Under the pieces are notes generated by a model. That model saw only the letters and a list, made by a program, of their open reading frames with translations, was not told the origin of the DNA and ran no database searches. A stretch of 64,000 bases of DNA from Eutrigla gurnardus (lineage: Eukaryota; Chordata; Actinopteri; Perciformes; Triglidae), in NCBI GenBank assembly GCA_963514095.1, contig OY741268.1, positions 28,553,064-28,617,063 of the forward strand. The letters run 5' to 3'. A program made the translations under genes and the position numbers. This document shows positions 52,606-63,663 of this stretch, in pieces (position 1 is the stretch's first letter; each line of letters begins with the position of its first letter).

Positions 52606-55455
52606 AACTGGCTGAGGAAGAGAGACCAGGAATGATGGAGCGAAAGGAGAAAACTGTCAGAGAGACTTTAAAAAGACTGCCTTCAGGACCTTGGACTGTC
52701 CGCCGTTGGGGGAGGAAAGACTCTTCTTAATATTACAATAACTTCACTTTTAATTATTCGTATGTTTTTAAGGACATCAGTGTACAGCGATATGATTTTC
52801 TTGCCAAGAAATCCACCTTTTTTTTCTCCCCAGATTGACCTTTTTAATCCTTATGGCTCTTTTGGAGCTTCACTATGGTTCTGCTTGCAGCGAGACAAAC
52901 AGCATATAATTGTCTACATTTTTGGCAATTTTAATCTCATAATACATTTTGTGCCTTTCTTCAATGATTGCCATGTGATATCTAAGACGGTAAGCCAGAT
53001 GTTTGTTTGAACATGGAAGTGCCTGTGGTGGGATGTGTCTTTGTTTCTGAGGATGTTTTTTTTTTTTTTTAATTCTTTCCATTTTTTTAGATCAACAAGT
53101 CGTTTAATGTTGAATCATTCGACATGCATTTACTCATTTACATGCATCAGAAACGATGAAGTTAGCTGTTGATCTCCACTAAAAGTGCAGTTGGAGCTTT
53201 TGTTTGCTTTTTTTTCTCTCTCAGAAATCCAGCGAGAGAAAGTGACAGCGCAGGTTTTCTATGTGTTGACCCGGACATGGAATCATTCTTTAAGCCCAAA
53301 CATGCATATTGTATGTCTGCATCGTTTTAATTTCCTTTTTCATTAATTGTTTTAATTTAATTTCCTCAGCTTAAATAGTAAGGTCATACCTCATGCATGC
53401 TCTCGTTGTCAATGCAATCTCGTGACGTTGAGTTGAAAGTGTCTGATGGAGTTGAGATGTGTTGCTGCATCCTGGTGAAAAAAAGGTGAACTGGCGTGGA
53501 AGGAGGAGGACTCCCCTGGCATTAACCCTCTAAAGAAGGCAAAAGCTGACAAGTCCTGAATGCCCCACCCCCATACCCCCCTCCCCCCCCCCCTTTTTTT
53601 TTGTTTGTTTTGGTACTGTAAGCTCAGTTCAGCACAGTCTCTACAGTCTTACTGGTTTGAGGAGAGGAGGGGGGCGACGCGTACGTTCAGAGCGTTCACA
53701 GTAAACTACAGAGGAGGAACAAAAAGACGGTGCTTTGATCAAACGGAATCGAGAAAAGATTATTTTAATACAGGGTTTTACGTTGAAGAGGTGTTGTAAT
53801 GTTTAGTTATTTTTGGTATGAAGATATATATTAGGTACTACAGTGGATTTTACTGCTAGTTTTTAGGTGGTGGAAGAGGACGATGTGCACAGACGTCGGG
53901 GGCACTTTTGGTCAGTGTGCACAGTTTTTTTTTTTTTTTTTTTTGTGCTTTTTGTTTTTTTCTCACCCACACATCCCATAATACACACTTGTGCCTCTTA
54001 AAACGGCGTCCCTCAGTGTAAATGGACCGTTCCATTCTGATCTACCTATCCTCGTCCTCACGTTCTCATTTCAAGTTAAGGTGGAATGTTGAATGTTGAA
54101 GCTACCAAAATGAATGCAATGTATGGTGCCTGATCTATTTTTTATTTTTTTTTACCGTGGTACATTATTAGCAACGCCTCGAGGTTAAAAAAAGAAAAGA
54201 ATGTAGATGTTGATGATTTGTATGTTATTTGCTCCGATTCCCGGTCGGGTGTTCGAGTGTATTGTTACCAGCTGACGAGCACAACGTAAGATCTTCTTGT
54301 ATCTTCTCGTTTTATAATCGGGGTTATAATTGAGTTGCATTAGCCGGCCGTTTTCCTCTCTAAAGTGATCCGGCCGAGGCTTCTGTACAATAACTTATGT
54401 GTTCTAACGTCCTCAAAACATGCAGAACCGACGTAGAAGATCCAACATACAGTATTCAGACTGCTTCCGTGTGCAAAAATAATCCATTTCTCAAACTACA
54501 TGATTTAATTTGATCAGATTTGGTGGGCTTTGAATATGCATTTTGTGGGAAATTAAAAAAAAAAATGGATTAGCATGTTTCACATTTGTCTGCAGGTCTG
54601 AACCGATTGGCTGCGTTAAGGCGGACTGTGATTAGTGGACACAACCTTTGGGCCTCTGGTTTGGCTTTGACAGGTTGATTGTAGACTAATATGACATTTT
54701 CTTCAACAACAAAAAGGTGATGTCACTAATTGGCAGACAAATCAAGGACATCAATGTTAAGAATCAGACTTTGAAGGATTTGATGAAACTGTTAGTCTCC
54801 CACATGAAATGCCGAAGCCTTGATTTAAACGAATGGAGCTGTGCTTCAGCAGCTTGAGTTCACGTTACCTCTGCTTGTGACTGGTTCAGTTCAGGTTTTT
54901 TTTTTTTTGTGTGTGTGTTCCACCAACATTTCTACCAGGACTTGTGCATGTGTCCGTGTCACGTGGAAGAGATGTGTCGAGTGTGAAGAAGCCCCGACTT
55001 CTTTCCGAGAGGAAACGTGTCGGAGCGACGATGGTAAATGTCTGTGCTTGCGGGCCAGGGCAGCAACGTTTTTATCCGGCTGGCGTGAGTTGGTCCAGCT
55101 GCTGGATGTTGTTCATTTGATCCGCGGAGCAACTTCGGTCTAGTGACTTCCAAGTTGAGTTGGACAGGTGTTGAATAAACCCTTCCATCAGCCTTTTGGC
55201 CCACAAGAACAGAAAGGACTCATTTTCTGAGGAGAAACTGAGAAGAATTAAAGGAAGAAAAAAAGTGTAAATAAAGAGCAGCCGGTTTAGATGTCTCTAA
55301 AAGAGGCCATAACAGTACACCAGATTTTTACCTGTCAGAGTATCTCCTAAATGTTATGGAAAAACAAGATGAGATAGATGTTAAATTGTAAGAGAAAATG
55401 TATATTAAACAACATTTCTTAGTCTTGTTGAAATAAAGACTGCCAATATTTAAAC
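52606..55455 (+). other. gpc4: gpc4 3'UTR (inferred extent)
   Basis: T-rich noncoding sequence after the gpc4 stop. AATAAA hexamers are at 55174-55179, 55270-55275 and 55432-55437. The last is followed by TGTTGTGAATGGTCT, a plausible GU-rich element. Poly-T tracts lie near 53052-53070 and 53927-53944. Confidence 0.55.
55432..55437 (+). promoter_or_regulatory. Polyadenylation signal AATAAA, gpc4 distal
   Basis: The last of three AATAAA hexamers after gpc4, within TTGAAATAAAGAC, with GT-rich sequence 20-30 nt downstream. Alternative 3' ends at 55174 or 55270 are equally allowed by sequence. Confidence 0.5.
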
Positions 55456-55509
55456 TGTTGTGAATGGTCTCATTTTATCAAAGCTCTTCAGTGACTCGTC
55501 TCCAGTTTC

Positions 55510-55760
55510 AGGTGTGAGAATGAAGTACAAATACTATGTTAATGTACTCAAGTAGAATGTTCAGGTATCTGTACTTGGTATTTATTATTATAACAACTTT
55601 ACTACTACTGGTACTTTCATGTACTTCAAAGGGATACTTTTTACTTTATACTCTGAGTACATTTCAGTGCCTGTACTTTTTCCACTTTTTACTTGAGTAA
55701 AGAAAGTTAAATCAGTACTTTTACTTTTACCAGAATCTTTTTGAACACAAGTATCTGTAC
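55510..55760. repeat. AGTACTTTTACTT-type dispersed fish repeat, copy A
   Basis: Rich in GTACTTTTAC, ACTTGAGTAA and GTACATTTCAG motifs. The segment AGGTATCTGTACTT and its neighbours recur, inverted and diverged, at 59690-59790. The style matches a very common teleost short repeat; I cannot name the family. Confidence 0.6.
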
Positions 55761-56603
55761 TTTTGACACATCTGAATAAAGGTGATTATAAAAAGAAAGA
55801 AATCTATGGATGTGTTTGCTCTTGGGAAACACAGTAAGCCTTTACAAGCATAATTTAGTGTATTTGTAAAATAAAAAATAAAACACATTGAAAACAGAAC
55901 TCCCTGTAGAGCTCTTTCTTTATCAGAGCAAGCAAGCAATGGATATCCAAAACTGACCCGCCGCCACCAAATGTAAATGCAACTTCCTGTTATGCTGGTT
56001 TTATAAGCTACATTACACAGCAGTGTCCTCATTCCCACTTTAACACAGTGTAACAGAGTGTTTAAAATCATAGCGTCAATAGAGAGACTGTTATCACACA
56101 TATCGTATAGATTCCATGTAAATATAATTTAGCTTTTCTTTCTTTCTTTCGTAGTAATTATGTTCTATTTCTTTCTCCATGCTATTGCTTATATTTTATT
56201 CTAATTCCACTATTTGAATATCACTTTACACATTGTCTATGACTGTGTGTTATTTGTGCAATCCTGTATTGTATAAACACATAAAAATCTTGAACCTTGA
56301 ACAACAGTATTTAAAGTATTTCAATGTGACTTGAACCACCAACTCTTTTAAGGGATCACCAGACAACATTATTATAAAATATGATTTGTGCAGTTAAAGG
56401 CATGAAAAGAATGTGGATAAGAATACCCATACCGATAACAACCACTCACGAAACAGGGGAAACTTGTGAGAAAGTAAATACAGAGTGGGAAATATTACTT
56501 TTTGATTAATTGGTGACTTAAATGTAAATATGCTACAAACTCCCTGATATTCCTGACTGGAAAATACTTTTTTAAATTCCCTGATACTCCAGAAATTAGT
56601 AGG

Positions 56604-56665
56604 ACATATATATGTGTATATACACATATATATATATACATATATATATATATACGTACATATAC

Positions 56666-56758
<93 letters not shown>

Positions 56759-56810
56759 CATATACATATACACATACATACATATACATATATATACATA
56801 TATATATATT
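56604..56810. repeat. AT/ACAT microsatellite
   Basis: About 200 bp of TA repeats, the central part (about 56665-56753) perfect and the margins interspersed with ACATATAC. Tyr/Ile frames here are artefacts. Confidence 0.95.
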
Positions 56811-56980
56811 AGTGTTTTAGTTGGCTCAACTGACTTGGCTGCACTCTGTCAAATGTATTTTACCTTTTATATATTTTTTATTCTACTTCGCTTATTTCCA
56901 GTCGACTGTAACATACGTGTTACACTGAAATGCGTCCGGCGGAAGTTGTTGTTGCTCACGGCCTTCTTCTCACAAAAGAA

Positions 56981-56999
56981 ATGGCGAGCGGCATCGGCA
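56981..56999 (+). CDS. brd8: brd8 exon 1 (coding part)
   Basis: ATG with A at -3 (AGAAATGG) encodes MASGIG plus one nt; donor GGCA before GTGAGTAA. Mammalian BRD8 begins MATGTGK, and the split lysine codon completes at the next exon. Confidence 0.82.
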
Positions 57000-59900
57000 G
57001 TGAGTAAATATTTCCCAAACTCTTTCTCGATTCTCTCCTTGATTTCACAATTAACAGAAAAAAACTTAACGATTAAACAAACTCTGTTCGTCGCGGTTAC
57101 TTTCGTCTGATTGACCCGTTTCTCGGTAAAACGTTTCCCCGCGTAGCCGTGTGTGTGTCCCGCGAATGTGTCCCCCGTAATCAACACCGCTAAGCTAACG
57201 CTACCGTTAGCAACCGCTCAGTGTTTGTTATTGTCTGCAGCACCGTCACTTACAATCAGTTTAAACGGTTGTGTGTGTTGCATTTAAGTCCTGGTACTTG
57301 TACAATAAAAGACAAAGTGCTGTATTACGTCACAGGAGCCTCATCTAAACGCGATACAAGCTAGCAAGTTGCTATCAACATCTAAGCTAGTGGTAGCTAG
57401 CTTATGTTGATAAACAATGACAATAAAGCACCTTATAGTAGACTCCCCAGCGTAACTGTCATATGTTATTATGTTTACATCATTCATAAATCACATAATA
57501 TAAGGGTTTATTTGGTTGCAGGGGGAACAAACGCGTCTTTTAGCGTAACTGGCTTTGTGTTGCCATTCACGAAATTTTCCGGAAAAACAAACCAAAACAA
57601 AAACAAAACGGCTACCGGCGCTCGTCCTGAGATGACAGCCGGTTAACGTAGAAACGTAACAGCTAATGAAAGACACAGCAACTCCACCTCGTGTGTCCGT
57701 GTTATGTGTTTTATGCACATTTGATGACGATGACGTCATGTGTAATGTTATATTGAATGGTCGAAGGCCTCTGGCTGTCTGAGAATAAATTATAGGGACT
57801 TCTCAGTGTTTAAGTTCAGCAATTATGTGTCTCATTTATTATTATTGATTTCTTGCATTTTATCAGATGCAAAAAACAACAACAAGGTTCATTATTTGTC
57901 ACGTGCACAGAGATAAAACGTTAAACATGATAACAACAATAACATATTATCGGCATTGTAAAAACCCATATCGGTCGACCACTAGACAGGATATGATTTT
58001 GCTCTATATTTGGTCCTTTTTCTCTTTTCCCCCCCACAGAACACAAGATCCTCAATGTGGGGCCGACGGAGCCCTGGTCGGTCAGGGAGAAACTGTGCCT
58101 GGCCTCCTCTGTCATGAGGAGCGGCGACCAAAACTGGTGAGAAGAAATCCCACTCAGCCATTTTCACAACCGTTTTTATTTTTTACTTTTTTTGTTGTCT
58201 TTCACATCAGAAATCAGGCCGGTTTCTGTCTGTTGTATCAGAACAGGAGGAGACGTGTGTTTTGTGTTAGCAGTGTGTGATTTAATTTAATAATCCGAGA
58301 CTTTAATACCTCCATTATATGGACAATAAAATATACTCATCATACCATCTCAATAGTTTATTATTCATTATCTGGTTATGTCCATCCTTGAGGACAAGTA
58401 GAATGTGTTATTCTGAGTCCTCGCCACTAGAGGTCAGACTTGTGCAACTTCTGGTCTGAATGGTTACAGGTAGGATCTCACACCCTGGTTATATCGGTGT
58501 CATAGATGAGTAATAATCTGTATCAGCCCCTAGTCTTTATTTAATCCTGATTTCAGAGCATTTATTCAGTTACCGCATGCATTTATATCCAGCTGTTTTT
58601 CTCAACATGTGTTCATTCTCTCTGTGTTCCAGGGTGTCTGTAAGTCGAGCCATCAAGCCTTTCTCAGAGCCTGGACGTCCACCTGACTGGTTCTCACAGA
58701 AGGTGGGAACGTTTTCTCTGTTTGTCTTCAGAGCAGATAATCGTGACTAACATTTTGTCTCGGCATAACAAATTGTCTTTCTCGTTTCTCAGCACTGTGC
58801 CTCACAATACTCCGAGCTGCTGGAGGCCACAGAAGCACCCAAGTCAGTATTCTAACACAACTATGTGCAGAATTCGAATCATGCGTTGTCACTCTTTTGT
58901 CTGTTTATGCACAGGAATGATTTTGTGAGTTGATTTGATGTGTGTGTTCCAGGCGAAAGCGTGGTGAGAAGGGCGAGGTAGTGGAAACCATCGAAGATGT
59001 CATCGTTCGGAGGTTAACCACGGAGCGGATAGAGGAACTGAAGAAACTACTGCGTGACACACAAGAGCAGTACAGGTACGCACATACTGAAAAGACATGT
59101 ACGAGGTTTGATTGTGAGACACGATCTGGAACCCTCCTGTGCTTTCTGTCCTGACAGGAAGTTGAAGAAGGAGGTGGATCTGATCCAGACGGGTCACATG
59201 GACTCCCAGCTGAAGGAGCTGTGGGCAGAGATCACACTGTAAGACTCTTATCACTTCCTCTTTTTCATACCAAACAGATACGAACGTGTGACTTTCAGAG
59301 CCGATGTGCACGTTCGAGAACCGTTTCTCTCCAAATCTATTCTTTTTCTCGGGATCCACTTTTTAAAAAAATGACAAACCGTCAACATCCAATTCATAAC
59401 AGGCCTCATCTATTAATCAGGAGAAGATAATTTGTCCATAAATTAACATTCCAGACAATCTTTACTGCCATTTCTACATCACCTTATATTATCTTTAATA
59501 TGCAAACCAGCCGTTTCAAATTAGACTCAAAGTAAAAAGTAGGAGTTTTCTCCTGGCTGTTTTTCTTTTGTTTTCAAGGCTAACTCACGTTACATAAATA
59601 GGAAATATAGATTATTTCCCTCAAATGCATTAAAACTAAAGTAACAAGCCTGTTTTGAAAATGTGAGGAGCAGAAAGTACCGATATTTGTTTTAAATGTG
59701 GGGAGTAAAAGTATAAAAGAAGCCCGAAAAATAAACACTCAAGTAAAAGCATCGATACCTGAAAATTCTACACAAGTACTGCCCACCTTTGCTCCTATTT
59801 AATGTGTAGTGCATTTATGTTATAGTGTATTTGTCCCATGTATCTTCATCTACTATAGAATTCCCTCAAAAGCTGCTGAGCGTTGCATTTTAATGCCGCC

Positions 59901-62900
59901 TGGCAGATGATGACACAAAGAGACGATGAATCACAAGCGTCAGAAATGTTCAACTCCTGTTCACCTTAGAATAAACTACTGAGAGTCTTAATTACAAAGA
60001 GGGGATCCCCCCGGAGCAGCTAATTGCTCAATGACACCTCCATCGTTACAAAGGGTTCAGCCAGCTGGCTGCGTTTCCCTCATTAAACCCTTCTGTGAAC
60101 CATCTTCTCAAATCGTTAAGCTGTTTGAATTTTTTTTATTTTCAACCACAGAAAGAAGAAGCAGGCGGAGGAGGAAGCGGAACAGAAGAGGAAAGCCACA
60201 GAAACGGCGTACCAAGGTGGGTTCACTCTGCTGAGCGCCGTCATCTCTCTGCAGGAAGTCGGAGCGGCGCCGATCCTGTTGCGATGTCCGGCGTGCGTCT
60301 GTGACGGGTGTTGCCATCGTGTCGTTTCCGATGCATGACCTGGCACGACGCGGTGAAGATGTCGCAACAGATTTCTGTCGTCATCGTCGTTGCCAAACGC
60401 ACATGAAGTTCACTGTAATCCCAGCGTTTGTATGTTTTTGTGTGTTAATGATTCATGGATCTCTAAACGTAAAATGTCACGTCGTCGTCTCGGAATATAT
60501 TTCTTATAACAACACGTCGCTGCTTTCACATCGTTTCTGGTTTCTTTGTGTTTCTGACTCCTTGAACAAAGGAAATAAAACCGATTTCTTCCGTCCGTCT
60601 GTCCGTCGCAGCTCGGCAGGCGATGAAGAACACGCCGAAGCGTCTGCCCAGTGTGACTGTACGTTCCCCTCTGGGTGCCAGCCCCCCCGCCGTGGACGCT
60701 CAGGCCGACTCCTCGGCCCCCACGCCGCCCATGGATACCGGAGGTGTTGCCTCTGATGACACCACTTCCACCACCACCACCTCCTCTACCACCACCTCCA
60801 CCCACTCTGTTGTAAGAACATCCTAGTTTTCTCCATCCAGTGTCGTCTGCCAGCCTTTTATTATGAAATTAATATCACAGAATATATTAGTGACTGTACT
60901 TCAGCCGACACACTGAAGTCGGCTTCACTGTGATGGACTGGTGGGCTGTTCCACATGTTAATGTGTGTCTACATATCTGGAGAAATCAGCACTGTGTCTG
61001 TATCTCCAGTGTGTCTCATTCTGAGTTCATCTCTAAAAGTGAATCTCACACTTGTTGCTGACTCCTCCCCCTGATTTCTTTGCTGCCTCCGCCCTCAGGC
61101 CCAGGGGGTCGGCGTGTTCCTCCCAGCGACGGAGGCTCCGGGGCCCAAAGACGGAGGCCTGGTCGCTCTAGTAGACGATTCACCACAGAAGAGGCTCCTC
61201 GCCCAGAAGGCCACGCCGCCGCCCTCGCCGCTCCTCTCGGAGCTGCTGAAAAAAGGCAACCTGATCTCGGCCAGCCCCCGTCTGGTGAGAGCCGCCTTAG
61301 ATCGAAACATCCAAAATACCAGGAGATTAAAATGATATAAAATATGAAGCAACAGGCGAGATTCAAAGATAAACACCATGAAGTCTAAATTATAGAAATG
61401 CTACTGTAAACCTCCAAAGGTAACAGTGGAATCAATATTTGACTCTTTATTTGGCTTATAGTTTATATCTTTATTATATAATTGCGTGCATCAGTTCACT
61501 GCTTTGGTGACTTTCATGGCGGTGCTGTATTAAAACCTCACTCTTGTGTTGTTCTTGTGTTCGTTGATCTCAGGTTGGGGAGGGAGACTCGACTGGAAGC
61601 CTCACCAATGGAGTCCAGACAGTCACCGCCACCGCCGTCTTACCACCCGGTCATGTGATCATCACAGGTACGAGTACGCACATTTACTGGAGACTAATGA
61701 AACCATCTTTTTACGATACATTTAGAATGTTCTGGAGTTGAATTGCTTCGTGTGTTTGAGTGACAGAGAGGTGAATCCATGGTGCACTAATGCAATGTTC
61801 CTGTAAGTTTGTTTTATAGTTAATGGTATGAAAGACGCTCTGAATCTTCGTCTAAAGACATTGAATATCAGCGATATTCGTCAAACCCTGCTGGCTTCAG
61901 ACCCGTTAGTTACTCCTTCTTATTTCCTACTCTGTGTTCGCAGAGGATGGCGTGGAGGTAAAGGCGGAGCTCGGCGAGGAGACGGGGTTGGTGGAGGAGG
62001 ACCTCGTAGCTGTGTCTTACATGGGAGACGAGTTTGGAGACATCATAGCCATCATCGAGGAGAAGGTGCAGACTGTGTTTGTCAAGCACGATGTGAAGTC
62101 TTTTTTATTAGGCTTAAAATGCAGTTAAGCACCAGACCCATCTGTGTAACAACAAAGAGATGTTCCTCCTTCCTCCCAGGTGGACGACTCTGTGGAGGCC
62201 TTGGATGCGGCAGCAGTGGAAGCGGCTCTCTCTCTGTGTGAAGAGGCCGTCTCAGAAGGACACACCCTTTCCGGCCCCTGGGAGACCCAGGAGCTGAAGG
62301 CCTCGGACCCGGCGTCCGACCTGCAAGACTCCGACCCGCCTCAGGAGCCTCAGGGCGTGGACGTGATGTCGGCCCTGATTCCTGCCAGCATAGACGCCCA
62401 GTCGAGTCAACCGGAGACGAAAAGAGAGCAGAGGAAGGGGAACTGCGAGGGGACGGAGGTGGTGGGGAGCGACGTCACCTCTTCTGTCACCGACGACGAC
62501 GGCGCCACAGGGAGCGAGGTCATGGAGGAGGGGCCGGCGGCGGGGAAGGACGCCGCCGAGGCGACGGTGAAGAGTGAAGGAGAGGAGTGGAGCCAGCCGG
62601 AGCCCAACCCACCCTGTCTAGGTGGGTGATGTCACACACACACACACACACACACAGGGATCACGCTTATACATTTACGTTTTCCCCCTTTCTCATTTCC
62701 GTCCTTCAGACTCCGAGGACAGCTCTGTGTCTGGGAAAGAGTCCAAGGTAACACATGCACACACACATGCAAATCCTTTTCCTCTCAGGGCCCGTCTTTG
62801 TTCTGGAAGAAAAGCGGCCGCAGGGAGCTTCATCCTAATGTTGTCTCATAGATTGACGACCTTTCCTTTTCATCCATCTATTTACATAGTTTTTTATTAA

Positions 62901-63663
62901 CCAGAGGATGCTTACTTTATACTTTTGAATCTCATCTAACGTCATCCAGTAACGACCAGTGAGCGTCCGGCCAATCTGCTCCCATAAACGGGGCTTTGTT
63001 ATGATTGGCTCAGGTCAGATGACAGTGATGTCACCAGGGCTTATCTGAAAAGTAAAAACCATGCTATGTGGACCTGATGTGTTCTTGAATCCAGGAAGTG
63101 AAGGAGGAGGAGGCTGGGAGCGAGGGCGACCCCGAAGAAGGCATGGAGCTGAAGGAGGAGTGCGGGGAGGGGGAGGGCCCCTACCTGTCGGAGGTGGAGC
63201 GGGCGGCCAGCGAGAGCGAGGACGGCTACGGCCCGCCCTCCCAGCGCTACACGGCGGACTCGCTGGCCAGCAGCCCGGCCTCTTCTTCCCAGCTGTAGGT
63301 GCCCCTGTGTGTTTGTGCTGATTGTGTCATAACGATGAGCAATTTGATCTACGAGCTAATATGTAACCACGGGTAAATCTAGGGCAATGTCCTGGCATAA
63401 CTCCTGCCCTTTAACTGGATAACGCTTAGCTTGCAGTTGTCATGGGAGTTCACGACCTCTGAATCAGATTAGAGCTGCGTTTCTCTGAGTCTCTACTCGC
63501 CTCGGGGATTTCTCTTCTGCTTCCTCGTTTCCACCTGCATGTCTCAGTCCTTCCTCTCTCGCTCCGTCAGGTCTACCTGTGGTGAGGACCAGGAGGCCGT
63601 GCAGGCCCAGAAGATCTGGAAGAAGGCCATCATGCTGGTGTGGAGAGCCGCCGCCAACCACAG
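56981..63663 (+). CDS. brd8: Bromodomain-containing protein 8, 5' fifteen coding exons (partial)
   Basis: Exons at 56981, 58040, 58633, 58793, 58953, 59158, 60152, 60612, 61099, 61574, 61944, 62180, 62710, 63095 and 63571 join in phase to 1880 nt (626 codons plus 2 nt). The N-terminus (KHKILNVGPTEPWSVREKL, VMRSGDQNW, SRAIKPFSEPGRPPDWFSQK) is nearly identical to vertebrate BRD8. A charged helical region follows at residues 79-165, then low-complexity linkers, an LxxLL motif at 281-285, the conserved VSYMGDEFGDIIAIIEEK segment, and acidic Glu-rich regions. The last exon starts the bromodomain (AQKIWKKAIMLVWRAAANHR). Brd8 is a nuclear subunit of the NuA4/TIP60 acetyltransferase complex and a nuclear-receptor coactivator. 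The rest of the bromodomain lies beyond the window. Teleosts can carry brd8a and brd8b; which this is cannot be told here. Confidence 0.93.
57000..58039 (+). other. brd8: brd8 intron 1
   Basis: About 1 kb with CpG-containing sequence near its start (57110-57200) and GCTAGC-rich scraps (57355-57410). No coding signal recognised. Confidence 0.6.
58040..58136 (+). CDS. brd8: brd8 exon 2
   Basis: Residues 7-38: KHKILNVGPTEPWSVREKLC and LASSVMRSGDQNW. Acceptor TTTTCCCCCCCACAG; donor ACTG before GTGAGA. Confidence 0.94.
58137..58632 (+). other. brd8: brd8 intron 2
   Basis: 496 nt of AT-rich sequence; I see no gene or named repeat in it. Confidence 0.6.
58633..58702 (+). CDS. brd8: brd8 exon 3
   Basis: Residues 39-62: VSVSRAIKPFSEPGRPPDWF then SQK, one of the most conserved BRD8 blocks. 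Acceptor TGTGTTCCAG; donor AAG before GTGGGA. Confidence 0.94.
58793..58842 (+). CDS. brd8: brd8 exon 4
   Basis: Residues 63-78: HCASQYSELLEATEAP plus a split lysine codon. Acceptor CGTTTCTCAG; donor CCAA before GTCAGT. Confidence 0.92.
58953..59075 (+). CDS. brd8: brd8 exon 5
   Basis: Residues 79-119: KRKRGEKGEVVETIEDVIVR, then a charged helix (LTTERIEELKKLLRDTQEQY). Acceptor GTGTGTTCCAG; donor ACAG before GTACGC. Confidence 0.94.
59158..59238 (+). CDS. brd8: brd8 exon 6
   Basis: Residues 120-146: KLKKEVDLIQTGHMDSQLKE, matching the human KRDAELIQAGHMDSRL block. Acceptor CTGTCCTGACAG; donor CACT before GTAAGA. Confidence 0.93.
59239..60151 (+). other. brd8: brd8 intron 6
   Basis: 913 nt; contains the inverted dispersed-repeat copy at about 59640-59790. 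No coding signal. Confidence 0.6.
59640..59790. repeat. Dispersed repeat, copy B (inverted relative to 55510-55760)
   Basis: GATACCTGAAAATTCTACAC followed by AAGTACTG corresponds to the reverse complement of the segment near 55540-55580 with a few mismatches. It lies in brd8 intron 6. Confidence 0.55.
60152..60216 (+). CDS. brd8: brd8 exon 7
   Basis: Residues 147-168: KKKQAEEEAEQKRKATETAY, a charged helix matching human EEEEAEVKRKATDAAYQ. Acceptor TTTTCAACCACAG; donor CAAG before GTGGGT. Confidence 0.92.
60217..60611 (+). other. brd8: brd8 intron 7
   Basis: 395 nt; an open frame (60301-60756) crosses it into exon 8 in another frame but shows no protein-like features. Nothing else seen. Confidence 0.55.
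60612..60811 (+). CDS. brd8: brd8 exon 8
   Basis: Residues 169-235: ARQAMKNTPKRLPSVTVRSP matches vertebrate BRD8, then a Pro-rich and Thr/Ser-rich low-complexity linker (TSTTTTSSTTTST). Acceptor CCGTCGCAG; donor GTT before GTAAGA. Confidence 0.9.
61099..61284 (+). CDS. brd8: brd8 exon 9 (LxxLL exon)
   Basis: Residues 236-297. Pro-rich, with PSPLLSELLKKGNL containing the LxxLL motif L281-S-E-L-L285, the nuclear-receptor box type; human BRD8 has LSRLLEAG in a comparable region. Acceptor CCGCCCTCAG; donor CTG before GTGAGA. Confidence 0.85.
61574..61667 (+). CDS. brd8: brd8 exon 10
   Basis: Residues 298-328: VGEGDSTGSLTNGVQTVTAT and AVLPPGHVIIT. Poorly conserved linker, called from phase and splice sites (TGATCTCAG acceptor, CACAG before GTACGA). 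It joins in frame to both neighbours. Confidence 0.78.
61944..62065 (+). CDS. brd8: brd8 exon 11
   Basis: Residues 329-369. Acidic, then VSYMGDEFGDIIAIIEEK, corresponding to human VSYTGEELDFETVGDIIAIIEDK with a short deletion. Acceptor TGTTCGCAG; donor AAG before GTGCAG. Confidence 0.92.
62180..62621 (+). CDS. brd8: brd8 exon 12 (long acidic exon)
   Basis: Residues 370-516. It opens VDDSVEALDAAAVEAALSLC, matching human LDVAAVEAALSFCEE, and continues PGPWE-like (SGPWETQ). The rest is Glu/Ser/Asp-rich, probably disordered. Acceptor TTCCTCCCAG; donor CTAG before GTGGGT. Confidence 0.92.
62710..62747 (+). CDS. brd8: brd8 exon 13 (38 nt)
   Basis: Residues 517-529: DSEDSSVSGKESK. A small exon, in phase on both sides; acceptor CGTCCTTCAG; donor AAG before GTAACA. 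Called from phase and splice signals. Confidence 0.8.
62748..63094 (+). other. brd8: brd8 intron 13
   Basis: 347 nt with a short ACAC-rich stretch at its start; no other feature seen. Confidence 0.55.
63095..63294 (+). CDS. brd8: brd8 exon 14
   Basis: Residues 530-595: Glu-rich, GPYLSEVERAASESEDGYGP, then TADSLASSPASSSQ, matching human GYLSEMDNEPPVSESDDGF and LADSIPSSPASSQ. Acceptor TTGAATCCAG; donor AGCT before GTAGGT. Confidence 0.92.
63571..63663 (+). CDS. brd8: brd8 exon 15: bromodomain start
   Basis: Residues 596-626: STCGEDQEAVQAQKIWKKAI then MLVWRAAANH, the entry to the bromodomain helix Z. Acceptor TCGCTCCGTCAG; donor ACAG before GTGGAG. The following exons lie outside the window. 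Confidence 0.94.

Larger units (their letters stand above)
55456..56980. other. gpc4-brd8 intergenic region and brd8 5' flank
   Basis: AT-rich, with one dispersed repeat (55510-55760) and a long AT microsatellite (56604-56810). The last 100 bp before brd8 contain TGCGTCCGGCGGAAGTTG, with an ETS-like GGAAGT, close to the ATG. No TATA box is evident, as expected for a housekeeping promoter. Confidence 0.5.
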
